Below are positions 30,389-39,835 of a DNA stretch of 57,132 nucleotides, piece after piece. Numbering within the stretch: the stretch's first letter is position 1; each line of letters opens with the position of its first letter. This DNA is from Prolixibacteraceae bacterium (GTDB lineage Bacteria > Bacteroidota > Bacteroidia > Bacteroidales > Prolixibacteraceae). A program made the position numbers and the translations under genes. The notes beneath the pieces were generated by a model. The model ran no database searches and was not told the origin of the DNA. It saw only the letters and a list, made by a program, of their open reading frames with translations. The stretch is from the NCBI GenBank assembly GCA_025210775.1, contig JAOARB010000024.1, positions 1 to 57,132 on the forward strand, given 5' to 3'.

Positions 30389-30586
30389 TAACAATCACCC
30401 TTTCAAGGATGGAATTTCATCAAAGGACTTCAGTTTTAATCCCAAACAGACCTAAAAGCATATATCGATATAATATTCATTCTAAATCAGTTACTACCAC
30501 AGGTAGTACACAAACATTCTTTCGCAACGATCCTCACTCCAAAGGGAAGTCTCATTGCAAAAGACGATATAAAAAAATTCGATATA

Positions 30587-32326
30587 TTAATTCCACCCCA
30601 GAATCTCAAACTCTTCTTTCATCGCTCGGCGATTCTTGTATTTCATTAGAAGGGCATCTTTCAACTCTTTTGCAGCCCAGAGACCTCCTTCTATTTTTGA
30701 CATTTCTTTCAAATAAACTACCAGCTCCTCGTAATATCTACGTCCTACAGGTTGAGCTTCAATTTCAATCGCATCTTTGTAACACTCCAATAACTCCGGA
30801 GTATACAATGTCTTTAAACGATTGGTATACCTCAAAACAGTATGGATATCCTTTGAAGCCCTCACTAGATACAAAAGCTTATCAAACATCTGCTCTTCGA
30901 TATATATCCCAGCGAAATCATCTAATGGCACCTTCAAAACATAGCTAGGTCTAGGCTTCTTTAGTTCTTCAATAAGCTCGTCTCTTCTCTCAGCCCACTC
31001 TTCTTCGGGACTCGTTTGCTTATATATTCTAAAGACTTTAATATTCGAACTATTTTCAAGAAAGAACTCCCTTGCCAACGTATTACATTTAGATGTCTCG
31101 TTTTGACGATTATAAACATCTATAAGTTGCCTCTTCCATCTATCTTTGCTAGAAGGATCAATCTCATCTGAAGCAATCTTAATTCCATCTAATAGCAGCT
31201 TCTCAGCTTCCTTTAAATTATCGTTAGAGATAGCCTTATCCGCTTTCTTTTGTCTAAAATTATCATATATAAGGTTGGAATCAATGACATCATCCACTTC
31301 ATCATTACGACCCTCAGACTCTAATAGCGCAATTTTATTATTAAGATATTTCTCAACATGATAACTTCGAATAAATCTATCTTTCTTCTCTTCTATCACT
31401 GTGGTTATTGTATCTTCAATAAACTTATAGGCGACATCATATTTATTTAACGATATAGCTGTTTCAAAGAATAGAGACTCTACTTCAGTCCCAATACCAT
31501 AAGCATTGTAATCACTATTCTGTACTTCTTGATAGAGCCAAATAAAGATACGTTCTTTTAACTTATTGGATACTTCTTCATTTTTAAGAATATTAGTAAT
31601 AACAGCCAATACATTATGGATCGAACCACTACATCCACCCATTGAGTCATCTACTACTTTAATTGCTTCGATCCCCTCCATTATAATAGCAGCAGAAAGA
31701 CAAAAAGCATCATTAAACTCCCCGTTAGAATAAGACTCTTTAGCCATCGACACAAACCGAATAGCATCATCTATCTGATCATAATTATTAAAATAATCAC
31801 GATAAGCACCATACCTATAACAGTCAAACATCCCACTGACCAAACACTGGTAATAAGGGATGTTATCAGCATTATCATCGGAAAGAGGCTTCGAAAACTT
31901 CACTTCAACACGATGCCTAAAATCATAATCCTGAACACCATATTCAAGTATAAATTTCCTTAAATCCTCAAGGCTGGCATCTTTTATCAGCTGTTTCCAG
32001 TTCTCTTCTTTCTTTTCATTCTTCGGGGCAGCAACAATAGACACCCCCTCATCAATGGCCATAGCCACAGCTGCAATATGCTTACACATCTTTGCATCAT
32101 AAGGACAATCACAAGAATAGATAGCCGAACCGTCATTATTATCAATATTAACCTCTACATCGTAATTCCCATAATTGCCTTTAACCTTGGCACACCAAGT
32201 CCCATCACTATTCTGATTAAGCTCCAAAATCTGCCCATTGTTAAAGTACATCTCTCCTCGTTCTTTTATCTTAACGGGGATAATATTGATTAAATCTTGT
32301 ATCGCCATTATTCTTACTTTATTCAT
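30587..32326 (-). CDS. SWIM zinc-finger protein
   Basis: A 579-residue cytoplasmic protein. The SWIM zinc motif C72-x-C74-x6-C81-x-H83 (SCDCPYDAKMCKH) follows a short beta segment that begins MYFNNGQILEL. Two motifs around it are typical of the family; the rest (about 100-579) is helical and repeat-like, perhaps TPR-type, without a helicase or MULE transposase domain. SWIM domains bind DNA or protein. The ATG at 32308 (MAIQDLINIIPVKIK) is an equally good start. It is transcribed leftwards alone, at the edge of the second defence island. Confidence 0.8.
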   Translation of the reverse strand: MNKVRIMAIQDLINIIPVKIKERGEMYFNNGQILELNQNSDGTWCAKVKGNYGNYDVEVNIDNNDGSAIYSCDCPYDAKMCKHIAAVAMAIDEGVSIVAAPKNEKKEENWKQLIKDASLEDLRKFILEYGVQDYDFRHRVEVKFSKPLSDDNADNIPYYQCLVSGMFDCYRYGAYRDYFNNYDQIDDAIRFVSMAKESYSNGEFNDAFCLSAAIIMEGIEAIKVVDDSMGGCSGSIHNVLAVITNILKNEEVSNKLKERIFIWLYQEVQNSDYNAYGIGTEVESLFFETAISLNKYDVAYKFIEDTITTVIEEKKDRFIRSYHVEKYLNNKIALLESEGRNDEVDDVIDSNLIYDNFRQKKADKAISNDNLKEAEKLLLDGIKIASDEIDPSSKDRWKRQLIDVYNRQNETSKCNTLAREFFLENSSNIKVFRIYKQTSPEEEWAERRDELIEELKKPRPSYVLKVPLDDFAGIYIEEQMFDKLLYLVRASKDIHTVLRYTNRLKTLYTPELLECYKDAIEIEAQPVGRRYYEELVVYLKEMSKIEGGLWAAKELKDALLMKYKNRRAMKEEFEILGWN

Positions 32327-32643
32327 TAAATCATCCTACCTTCATCTAAATCATGGTCTCTAGCAAAGACCATCTCTTTTAAACTTCCATGGTAGAATTT
32401 GAATAGTACCCCCACTCTCCAAGAATCATACGGTTAGCCTCCAGCAGCATCACACCTTTATAACTCTCTAAGACTATAGTCTATAACTCCTACAATATCC
32501 TCTATCCATGGACAATTACATCTTCTTATACGAACATTCCTCCCAATATACAAAGGAACTTTATATCCTACAAAAAGAGCGTACCCCAAACATACATTTG
32601 TCAATACAATCACAAACAACTCACCTATCCATAATGATGTTTT

Positions 32644-32675
32644 CAAAAAAAAGCTTATCGCAAATGCAATAAGCT
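32644..32675 (-). terminator. terminator of the Septu operon
   Basis: The stem agcttatcgc (32652-32661) pairs with gcaataagct (32666-32675), with one mismatch. On the minus strand it is followed by a run of eight T. It lies 70 bp beyond the ptuB stop. Confidence 0.65.
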
Positions 32676-32743
32676 AGAGAATCTCAAATGAAAACAGCCT
32701 TAAAAAGATAGCACGACAGACAACCATCAGAAGAATATAATAT

Positions 32744-33442
32744 CTATTTTCGAGATAATCTCATTGTTTTCAATCGATCTTTCTTCTTCTCTAGGAATTT
32801 TAAAGCCACCAAATTATAGGGTTGAAGAAAGCCATCCTTATTTATCTGAGACCATTTTCTTATATTGCTATCTAAGAATTTTACGACGTCACTTCTATTA
32901 TTGTTTTTACAGACTCTTTTGTAATCGTCTTTTAATCTTTTCAAGATCTTTTCTCTATTAATACGTAAGAAATCTTCATTAAGATTTAATGCCTCAATAT
33001 CTTTCTCAACCTCCTTATCATCATTTACAGATTTAATTTTCCCCGATTCAAGAAATTGAATCAACGATTCAACATCTGAATTTAAAGGGTTTAATTTTTT
33101 CAGTTCATAATGAATACCGTTGCGATCCTTACTTTTATCACAGTGTAATTTACCACCTCTATTCTCGGAACCACCTAAACACACCCCAAGCATATTGGTA
33201 TATTCTAGTTCTAAATCTGGATAATGTTCTCTACAAAGTATATGCTCCACATTCATTTTAGGCACTCTTCCTGGTATAGCAGAAATCCTGTCCATACAAT
33301 AGCCACATAGTCCTTTTTGCTCTTTTAGAAGTTGTTCTTGAATATCAGTAATCTGAAGACTACCATCTTTATAACTTTTCCCTCCTTGAGCTTTATAGTT
33401 CATTAGAACTCTAGGTTCATTTCCTTTGTTAATATTTCTCAT
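32744..33442 (-). CDS. ptuB: Septu HNH endonuclease PtuB (TIGR02646-like)
   Basis: A 232-residue HNH-type nuclease. A zinc-like knuckle C46-x2-C49 (LCGYCMDRI) is followed by the catalytic EH pair (E66-H67 in MNVEHI), the N83 position in YTNMLGVC and the H100-C101-D102 group. These fit the HNH family that pairs with an AAA ATPase in the Septu system. It starts 5 bp after the ptuA stop. In Septu, PtuA and PtuB form a complex in which PtuB degrades nucleic acid on infection. All key residues look intact. Confidence 0.82.
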   Translation of the reverse strand: MRNINKGNEPRVLMNYKAQGGKSYKDGSLQITDIQEQLLKEQKGLCGYCMDRISAIPGRVPKMNVEHILCREHYPDLELEYTNMLGVCLGGSENRGGKLHCDKSKDRNGIHYELKKLNPLNSDVESLIQFLESGKIKSVNDDKEVEKDIEALNLNEDFLRINREKILKRLKDDYKRVCKNNNRSDVVKFLDSNIRKWSQINKDGFLQPYNLVALKFLEKKKDRLKTMRLSRK

Positions 33443-33447
33443 TTAAA

Positions 33448-34698
33448 TCACTCCTCCACATCAAATTCCATTAATGCAAATTCATAATCGCTCATTGCTC
33501 TCTTTGTATCAGGATCATTCTCACCAAACTGAGCAATAAAAAGATTCTCTAAAATCTCTTTTGCCTCTTTTAACCCTTCTTTTCGTTCAATAAGTTCATA
33601 AAATCTATCAATCTGATCTTGTATCTCTGGTAAACGTGGCACAACACCTTGTTCTAAAGACATAATATATTCAGGTCTTCTACCATAGGTGAATATCTTT
33701 TCATCATTTCTCTGTTCACCTTCCACTAGATCAATAACATTCGCTTTATATCCACTCAACACAACAGGTGAATGTGTTGAGATTACAAATTGTATTTCTG
33801 GGAACACATTACTTAAATCCCTCACCACTCGCTGTTGCCATGAAGGATGAAGGTGGGTCTCAATCTCATCGATCAATACAACCCCTTTTGTTTGTTTTAA
33901 ACAGTCTAAACCTAAATGAGGATTTAAAACCGCACAACGATAAGCCAAATCACCAACCAATGAAGTAATCAAACGATAACCATCACTCATAAAAGAAAAT
34001 AATGCTTGTTCATTATCTTTATTTAGAATCACAATCTCACCTAACTTCGCATCATAAAAAACACGTAAACAATTAGGGAGACATTTTTGTATCGCATCAT
34101 TAACAATCTTAAGAGCATAAGTATCTTTTTTTTCACGATACGAGATCCTATCTTCATTTTCATACCATTTAACGAACCTATTGACTGAAGTTTTCGCATC
34201 TAATGCATTCAAATACGCCTCATATCTTTCATCCTTCTTATAAGGCTCGTTATCAATGTGGTTCCATTCAAAACGATTGATACTATAATAAGCGACAATA
34301 GGTAGAGAACCTTGTATTCCTCTCTGTACAATTTCTTTTAAATCAGATAAACCTCCTATAGTTGTTCTACTCTTTGAACTATTTAAATCTCTATCCCATT
34401 GCACATTCTGATTCAATACAATTCCTTTAGCATATATCGAAGTAGGATAATTACGAAAGAACTGTCCATTTTCATCCTGTATATATTGAACGTCATTTGT
34501 TTTATGAATTGAAGGAGAAATTGCATACTTACTATTAACGCCATAGAAAAAACCACCTAAAACAACTTTTAATGCTTCTAGTATTGAGGTCTTACCAGAA
34601 CCATTATCTCCGATCAATATATTTACACCTCTCTCGAATTCCAGATCTAATTCTTTAAACTTCCTGAAATTCTTTATTTTAACTTTCTCTATTAGCAT
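33448..34698 (-). CDS. ptuA: Septu AAA ATPase PtuA
   Basis: A 416-residue ABC/SMC-like AAA ATPase from the ATG at 34698 (MLIEKVKIKNFRKFKEL). A GTG at 34731 would add 11 codons but is less likely, because the family begins right before the first strand. Walker A is GDNGSGKTS (30-38), a signature-like FMSDGYR lies near 236-242, Walker B is VVLIDEIE (273-280), and the H-loop is STHSP (307-311). There is no coiled-coil insertion, and the C-terminus ends with an acidic tail (NDPDTKRAMSDYEFALMEFD) typical of Septu ATPases. It is followed at 5 bp by ptuB. Confidence 0.82.
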   Translation of the reverse strand: MLIEKVKIKNFRKFKELDLEFERGVNILIGDNGSGKTSILEALKVVLGGFFYGVNSKYAISPSIHKTNDVQYIQDENGQFFRNYPTSIYAKGIVLNQNVQWDRDLNSSKSRTTIGGLSDLKEIVQRGIQGSLPIVAYYSINRFEWNHIDNEPYKKDERYEAYLNALDAKTSVNRFVKWYENEDRISYREKKDTYALKIVNDAIQKCLPNCLRVFYDAKLGEIVILNKDNEQALFSFMSDGYRLITSLVGDLAYRCAVLNPHLGLDCLKQTKGVVLIDEIETHLHPSWQQRVVRDLSNVFPEIQFVISTHSPVVLSGYKANVIDLVEGEQRNDEKIFTYGRRPEYIMSLEQGVVPRLPEIQDQIDRFYELIERKEGLKEAKEILENLFIAQFGENDPDTKRAMSDYEFALMEFDVEE

Positions 34699-34731
34699 TC
34701 GTATAATTTTATGCAATAAAACAAAATCCAC

Positions 34732-35234
34732 TACGTAAAATTAACAAATTTGTTTGATATTTAATTATCTGTAGTCGCAAACAATAGCTAATATTAAAAC
34801 CAACACCCAAAAGCTTCCTATTGACGCTAATAACAAAGATGTCTGTTGCCTAAGCTTGATATGATTCACTAATTTTCAGATGATTAATTCTAAAAAAGCA
34901 CAAAAATGATACTCTAAAAATTAAAGTAGAAACATCTTTTCGCAGAGGGAAAAAGAAACGCCAGCTTACGTATGCTTTAAGGAAGATGAAAAGATATTAG
35001 TAAATAAAGAATCGCACTAAACTCCGAATCTTTAACCGAAAGAAAAACTTACCCTATTTTAACTACAGTCTATACTCTTAATAATGATCATTTCCTTTGA
35101 TTTAAGACAAAATCCTAAACAAAGCAGGCTATCATGCCTAACTTAGGGAATATCGCCTTAAATCAAAGAATGATCGCATAGATGTTTTTCAATAAACCCT
35201 AATTATTGGAAGATAAATAATCCATGTATGCAAC
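34732..35234. other. gene-free stretch between Septu and the helicase operon
   Basis: About 500 bp without a gene. Its left part should hold the ptuA promoter; its right part holds copy B of the structured element (35099-35205). Confidence 0.5.
35099..35205. repeat. structured dispersed element, copy B
   Basis: About 107 bp resembling 1737-1844. The last 57 bp (35149-35205) differ at only about three bases. An 11-bp perfect inverted repeat, tttgatttaag (35096-35106) against cttaaatcaaa (35157-35167), encloses a variable middle with hairpin aggc-tatcat-gcct. The outer flanks (atgatcat, then aatgatcg) extend the symmetry. It starts 30 bp beyond the end of the methyltransferase-like gene. Confidence 0.65.
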
Positions 35235-36716
35235 CTACTCTATGGAACTTTCAATATTTGCTTTAAAAACTCTAATACTTCGAGTCCACCCATTAATCCA
35301 TTCCCCCTTTTCATGATCAACATCTAGATATTTTTCAAAAGAATCAAACCTTGAAAAACTACTCATAAAACCATCTAATCGACTTGTGCGCAAATAATTA
35401 ATGTATGGACTTGCACAGACAAAATAATTTTCTCCCTGAAAGTTATTCTCAATGAAAGAGATCAATTTTTTCAATGAGAATTTTTCGATATCAAGAATAT
35501 TGGAAAACAGATGAACTTTAATATGAGTATTGTCAGATACAATATCATTATCGACCAGGGAATCTAAATCTTTGTTCACTGTCCTAATATTACCAGCAAG
35601 CTCATATTTTTTCACATGAAGAGATCCCCGTTTCAAAGCAATTTTAGATGGCTCAATCAATGTTACTTGATGCACAATTAACTCACAACCCTTTTCCTTT
35701 ATATAATCAAAGAAACAGACACTTGCTAAAGCCTGTCCACAACCCCAATCTATAATTTCTAAGCATTTATCATTAAGATTATCTGGTAAAGCCTTAAAAG
35801 CAGAGGTTACCTTATTGTAATGCATTTTCCCGTAACTATACAAATAAGCAAACAATTGGCTTTCACTGGTCAAAACCCGAACTCCCTTATCAAGGGAATA
35901 ATACACCGATTTATCTGCAATTTTTTGGTATTCATCAACGGCAATATCTCTAAGAGCGAAGAAATCAGGACAATCACATCCAAGAAGGTCTACATAAGAA
36001 GTTCCCTCCTCCATCATGAAAGAATCATGGGTGAATGAAAGATATTTGTTTGTCCGTTCCAGAAAGATATCTAATAAACTTTTGATTTTCTCAAAGGCAA
36101 CAATGTGATCCGAAATATCAATTGAGAAAACCTTATCAATTAATTCGTGTCTTAAAAAATAGAAAGATAAATCTTCTCGTTTTGAAAGAATATGATCTCT
36201 TAATAATAGAACTCTATCCTGGTTCTGCAAAGCAAAGTTATGGACGACCTGAGCATAGAAATTAATTAGAGTACCAACCACTCTTTCTTCCGAATCTTCC
36301 ACATTGTAGGCAACAGAGAGTTGATGCAATATTTGATCTACTCTTTTCTCATAATCCGAAATCCTCCTGACCCCTATAAAAAAGCTAGAAGATGCCTGAA
36401 TACGGCTTCCTAACTCACAATCATTTTTATGTAGAAGCTTAAAAAGGCGTTGAAAAGAAGTTAAAAATGAAAACCTTTCCGCAACTTCTAATAGAATTAA
36501 GACGAAAACCCTAGTAGATTCAAGGTCAAAATCTAATGTCTTAATCACTTTCAGATGAGAAAGGATATAACGATCAATGTCTTCTTTATATCTCTTTAAA
36601 TCCCTGTAGGATTGTGTCAACAAAAAGTCGTACAATTCTTGATTATAATCATCGATAAAGGCACTTAATGAAGACTTGCTATTGGAAGCGGAAATTAGCT
36701 TGTTTAGAATATCCAT
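35235..36716 (-). CDS. SAM-methyltransferase-like protein (last gene of five-gene operon)
   Basis: A 493-residue protein. The first 280 residues or so are helical and unrecognised. From about 285 (SQLFAYLYSYGKMHYNKV) a class I SAM-dependent methyltransferase fold follows: motif I IIDWGCGQAL (321-330), then VTLIEPSKIAL (351-361) as the acidic-strand loop, then the VNKDLDSLV and KVHLFSNILDIE strands. There is no catalytic NPPY or PC motif, so it is probably not a typical DNA methylase; it may modify RNA, protein or a small molecule. It starts 5 bp after the stop of the coiled-coil gene. Function is open. Confidence 0.65.
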   Translation of the reverse strand: MDILNKLISASNSKSSLSAFIDDYNQELYDFLLTQSYRDLKRYKEDIDRYILSHLKVIKTLDFDLESTRVFVLILLEVAERFSFLTSFQRLFKLLHKNDCELGSRIQASSSFFIGVRRISDYEKRVDQILHQLSVAYNVEDSEERVVGTLINFYAQVVHNFALQNQDRVLLLRDHILSKREDLSFYFLRHELIDKVFSIDISDHIVAFEKIKSLLDIFLERTNKYLSFTHDSFMMEEGTSYVDLLGCDCPDFFALRDIAVDEYQKIADKSVYYSLDKGVRVLTSESQLFAYLYSYGKMHYNKVTSAFKALPDNLNDKCLEIIDWGCGQALASVCFFDYIKEKGCELIVHQVTLIEPSKIALKRGSLHVKKYELAGNIRTVNKDLDSLVDNDIVSDNTHIKVHLFSNILDIEKFSLKKLISFIENNFQGENYFVCASPYINYLRTSRLDGFMSSFSRFDSFEKYLDVDHEKGEWINGWTRSIRVFKANIESSIE

Positions 36717-36721
36717 AAAAA

Positions 36722-38809
36722 CTATTTAAACTCAATTTTTAAAATTTCATCAACTAATTCACTCTTATTTGATTTCTTATACTTTCTCCATTTTTTAACC
36801 TCTAGCTTCCTTGCTATTTCCTTAAGATCCCCAATACTTCGCTCATATAGGTTTTGACCTCTTTGCTCTTTAGCTAGTAAATTATCACAACTTTGTTGAT
36901 ACAAATCAGCCTGAACTGAGCCAATGCTATCCCTTTGATTTTTATGAGATTTAGAAACCGTTTCCTTGTGTTTCACATTTTTTAACTCTGGATTATTTTT
37001 ATCAGCTCCCTTAATGCTTTTTTCATGGTCTACCTTACATGAAGTAGAATCTTTATCGCCTTCTTTATTTTCAATTGGAATAGATTCTAATTCTTCAATA
37101 TTATTAACTTTTATATTTCTTGAGTCTTTTTCAATCTCTAATATGGATAACTGCAGTGGGACATTATCCACATTTAAGTTTAATCTACTTTTAGTTTCAG
37201 TTAATTGCTCCGCTTTATTTTCGCCGATTGATTCAGAGTTCGGTTTATTTTCGTTTTGCTTTTTTTCTATACATTCAGCAGATTTACGGGAATTTATCTC
37301 GATCTCTTGTTCCAATTCTTGAATGCGCTGTTTTAGTTGAATTATTTTCTTATCTTTTGATTGAACAATGGTACTTAATCGTTCACAATCTTTTGTGGCT
37401 TCCTCTTTTTGATTTTTTATTTGAAGATTATGTCGCTCTTCTATGACAGCTTTTCCTGTTTCGTATATTCGTCTTGCAAACTCTTCTAAATCTTGATCTA
37501 AGAGAGCTTTAAAATATTCATTTCCTGCCTCTTTATTATCCTTTAATAGATAAGGTGGAATCCACTTACTTATTTCCACAGTAATCTTCTCATAAATTTT
37601 ATTTCGAGAATATTTTTGAAATAATACTGAAAACGAATCCTTCTCGACCTCTTCTTTTTTTTTATAAACAATAGTTTTATCTAAAACCTCATAAGTTTCA
37701 TAACCTTTAAAAGCATTATCTTCTTGCCATTTTGAACACCAGCTATCAATATATTCAAAAGCATTATTATCCCTTTTATTATTAAAAGCAAATTGATAAA
37801 TACTTTCGATTGTATAATAGTCTAACTGACTATCTAATTTAAATTTTATATCTATTGTTTGATTTTGAATTTTATACCTATTCCTAAGAGCTTTATACCC
37901 TTTATTTAATCCAAATATTAAAGCAAGACTCTCTTTCCTCCTCTCCGAAAATTTATTTGAGATGAAATGAGAAATAAATTCATCAATTTTTCTCCTAGTA
38001 CCTTCGCCATATGAGGCTAAAACAGCAACAAGATAAGTTGGAGATTGTTGATCAATCTTATCCAACACATACTGCATATTGCTTAATTCTATTTTGGTAC
38101 CGTATTTTTGAGCAAATCTATTCACCGTACTATCTTCAATTTTAGAATAAATTGCGTTAAAAAGATCAGTAGTATCTTTATTATTATTGATAATAGTCCA
38201 TTGAAAATCTCTTGTATTCTTAACCTTCTGGTGAATTAATTCATCTTTCACTATTTGGCTAATAGAAGATAACGTGTTGAAATAATTAGTTGGATAATTT
38301 TGTATATCATCACCTGCAATGCGCATCAAGGCAAAACCACCCATGAGTTGATCAAAATATTCAATAATCTTAGTCCAATCCCTTTTTGAGTTAATGGATG
38401 GAGATTCTTTGAATTCATCAACAGTTATACTTTGATCTGATGAAACCACCTCTAGCAAATTATCAGAAATGAAGGCAGCACCACTAGTTATATTGAAAAC
38501 AGTTGTTTTCTTTTGTTTCTCTTCCTGAAAGAACACTTTCTTGACCCTTGAAATTGGCAAAGGCATTTCAAGCACGAAAAAATTCTCACTGATTTGTTTT
38601 ACTTTTTCAGCAGTAGAATTCAATACAATCTCAATAGAACAATTGGTTTCATTTGTGAATTTAAACCTCGATAAAAGAAGGGCATTATCATATATGTTTT
38701 GAATATCTTCAACCCTATTATCAAGATATTTCACTGGACAAATACAACCCCTCCTAAAATAATGAGCGAGATTTGTTGATTTTAACGGCAAGTAGTATAT
38801 ATCTTTCAT
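36722..38809 (-). CDS. large coiled-coil protein with Rho_N/SAP-like C-terminus
   Basis: A 695-residue protein of no family I recognise. An N-terminal beta-rich region (about 1-140) is followed by a helical region (about 140-460), a long coiled coil (about 460-520, with KKIIQLKQRIQELEQEIE), a low-complexity polar linker (about 520-640), and a C-terminal helix-extended-helix (LYERSIGDLKEIARKLEVKKWRKYKKSNKSELVDEI, in about the last 45 residues) that matches the Rho_N / SAP pattern and should bind nucleic acid. It starts 2 bp after the helicase stop and is followed after 5 bp by the methyltransferase-like gene. Its layout suggests a scaffold that brings the helicase and methyltransferase to nucleic acid; that is inference. 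Confidence 0.6.
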   Translation of the reverse strand: MKDIYYLPLKSTNLAHYFRRGCICPVKYLDNRVEDIQNIYDNALLLSRFKFTNETNCSIEIVLNSTAEKVKQISENFFVLEMPLPISRVKKVFFQEEKQKKTTVFNITSGAAFISDNLLEVVSSDQSITVDEFKESPSINSKRDWTKIIEYFDQLMGGFALMRIAGDDIQNYPTNYFNTLSSISQIVKDELIHQKVKNTRDFQWTIINNNKDTTDLFNAIYSKIEDSTVNRFAQKYGTKIELSNMQYVLDKIDQQSPTYLVAVLASYGEGTRRKIDEFISHFISNKFSERRKESLALIFGLNKGYKALRNRYKIQNQTIDIKFKLDSQLDYYTIESIYQFAFNNKRDNNAFEYIDSWCSKWQEDNAFKGYETYEVLDKTIVYKKKEEVEKDSFSVLFQKYSRNKIYEKITVEISKWIPPYLLKDNKEAGNEYFKALLDQDLEEFARRIYETGKAVIEERHNLQIKNQKEEATKDCERLSTIVQSKDKKIIQLKQRIQELEQEIEINSRKSAECIEKKQNENKPNSESIGENKAEQLTETKSRLNLNVDNVPLQLSILEIEKDSRNIKVNNIEELESIPIENKEGDKDSTSCKVDHEKSIKGADKNNPELKNVKHKETVSKSHKNQRDSIGSVQADLYQQSCDNLLAKEQRGQNLYERSIGDLKEIARKLEVKKWRKYKKSNKSELVDEILKIEFK

Positions 38810-38811
38810 AA

Positions 38812-39822
38812 TTAAACAATTTCAAATGTACTGTCAGCTACTTTACGAGGATTTTTTTTACAAATTAAAAATAAATTTGTTTTAGACCTAGTAAAGGCAA
38901 CATAGTAGTCTTTTTCACTGATGATATCTAGATTCTTTATATTCCAATCAAGGCTGTCAAATTTAGGAATAATTACCGTATCAAACTCTGTTCCTTTCGA
39001 TGATTTAAAGGTTGTAATATGAATTCCACTCAAACCATTGAAGGTATCCATTTCCCCTTCATATCTAGTACACTCAAAAGCTCCCCGAAGGGCATTATTA
39101 ATCCGTTTATAGTATTCTCTTACATCTTTCTTAGTTGGGACTAAGATGCCGATATTGTGAGTATCTCCAGCGAAATCATTTATGATATTCATCATCTGAT
39201 TTAATTCATTATCATCAGACCAACCTGTAATCTTCATAATTGGTTTTAATCCTGTTTCTTTAGCATTATTAACCGTTTCTTGTGGGATAAAGAAATCAGG
39301 AAAGACCGACCTTGTAAATTCAAGGATTTCTCTTGAATTTCTAAAATTACGATTTAAAGTATACTCCTCATTTTCAGGGAGCAACTGTGCTAACTGATCT
39401 AATGTACAACCTTGTTCATATAAACTCTGGGCCACATCTGCACCATAACACACACTTCCAGAATACTCTTTGATTTTTTTGTATTTATCAATCCCGACAT
39501 CTTGCCCTTCATCTATAATAATTTCATCATATCGAGCACCTTTATGAGTTAACCAATTAAATGTTCTATCAATATTTTCAGCAGCCGAAGGACTTTCTGA
39601 AAGAGCCGTTTGCTTTAGGTAATGTTCGAGTGTTTTCGTATAGGTTAACAGCAAACTTCGTTCTTCTTCTATTGCATAGTTACGAATATGGCGCCATAAA
39701 CAGACTACACTTTTCCCAGTTCCTGGTCCTCCTGATAATGCAAAAGCATCCGTTTCGTCAACAGCAGCTTGTTGATCAGGTGTTAAATCATCTATAATGG
39801 GTAGATTAAAATAATAAGCCAT
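38812..39822 (-). CDS. compact UvrD-like (superfamily 1) helicase
   Basis: A 336-residue SF1 helicase reduced to its core. Q-motif LTPDQQAAV (13-21), Walker A GGPGTGKS (31-38), Walker B IIIDEGQD (101-108), motif III YGADVAQSLY (126-135), motif IV NRNFRNSREI (157-166), motif V ITTFKSSKGTEFDTVI and motif VI YYVAFTRSKTNLFLI are all present. The 1B and 2B accessory domains of UvrD and Rep are missing, so it is about half the usual size. It is therefore likely to depend on partner proteins, probably the coiled-coil product 2 bp downstream. The DUF1848 gene ends 13 bp upstream. Confidence 0.8.
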   Translation of the reverse strand: MAYYFNLPIIDDLTPDQQAAVDETDAFALSGGPGTGKSVVCLWRHIRNYAIEEERSLLLTYTKTLEHYLKQTALSESPSAAENIDRTFNWLTHKGARYDEIIIDEGQDVGIDKYKKIKEYSGSVCYGADVAQSLYEQGCTLDQLAQLLPENEEYTLNRNFRNSREILEFTRSVFPDFFIPQETVNNAKETGLKPIMKITGWSDDNELNQMMNIINDFAGDTHNIGILVPTKKDVREYYKRINNALRGAFECTRYEGEMDTFNGLSGIHITTFKSSKGTEFDTVIIPKFDSLDWNIKNLDIISEKDYYVAFTRSKTNLFLICKKNPRKVADSTFEIV

Positions 39823-39835
39823 AGTTTTTTAAAGG

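Noticed and set aside
32458..32646. 62-residue minus-strand frame as a gene
   Set aside because: It overlaps the terminator region of the Septu operon, and its codons and hydrophobicity show no family, signal peptide or conserved motif.
38812..39822. Gabija GajB
   Set aside because: The helicase is UvrD-like, but no OLD-type GajA nuclease is adjacent and the protein is much shorter than GajB.
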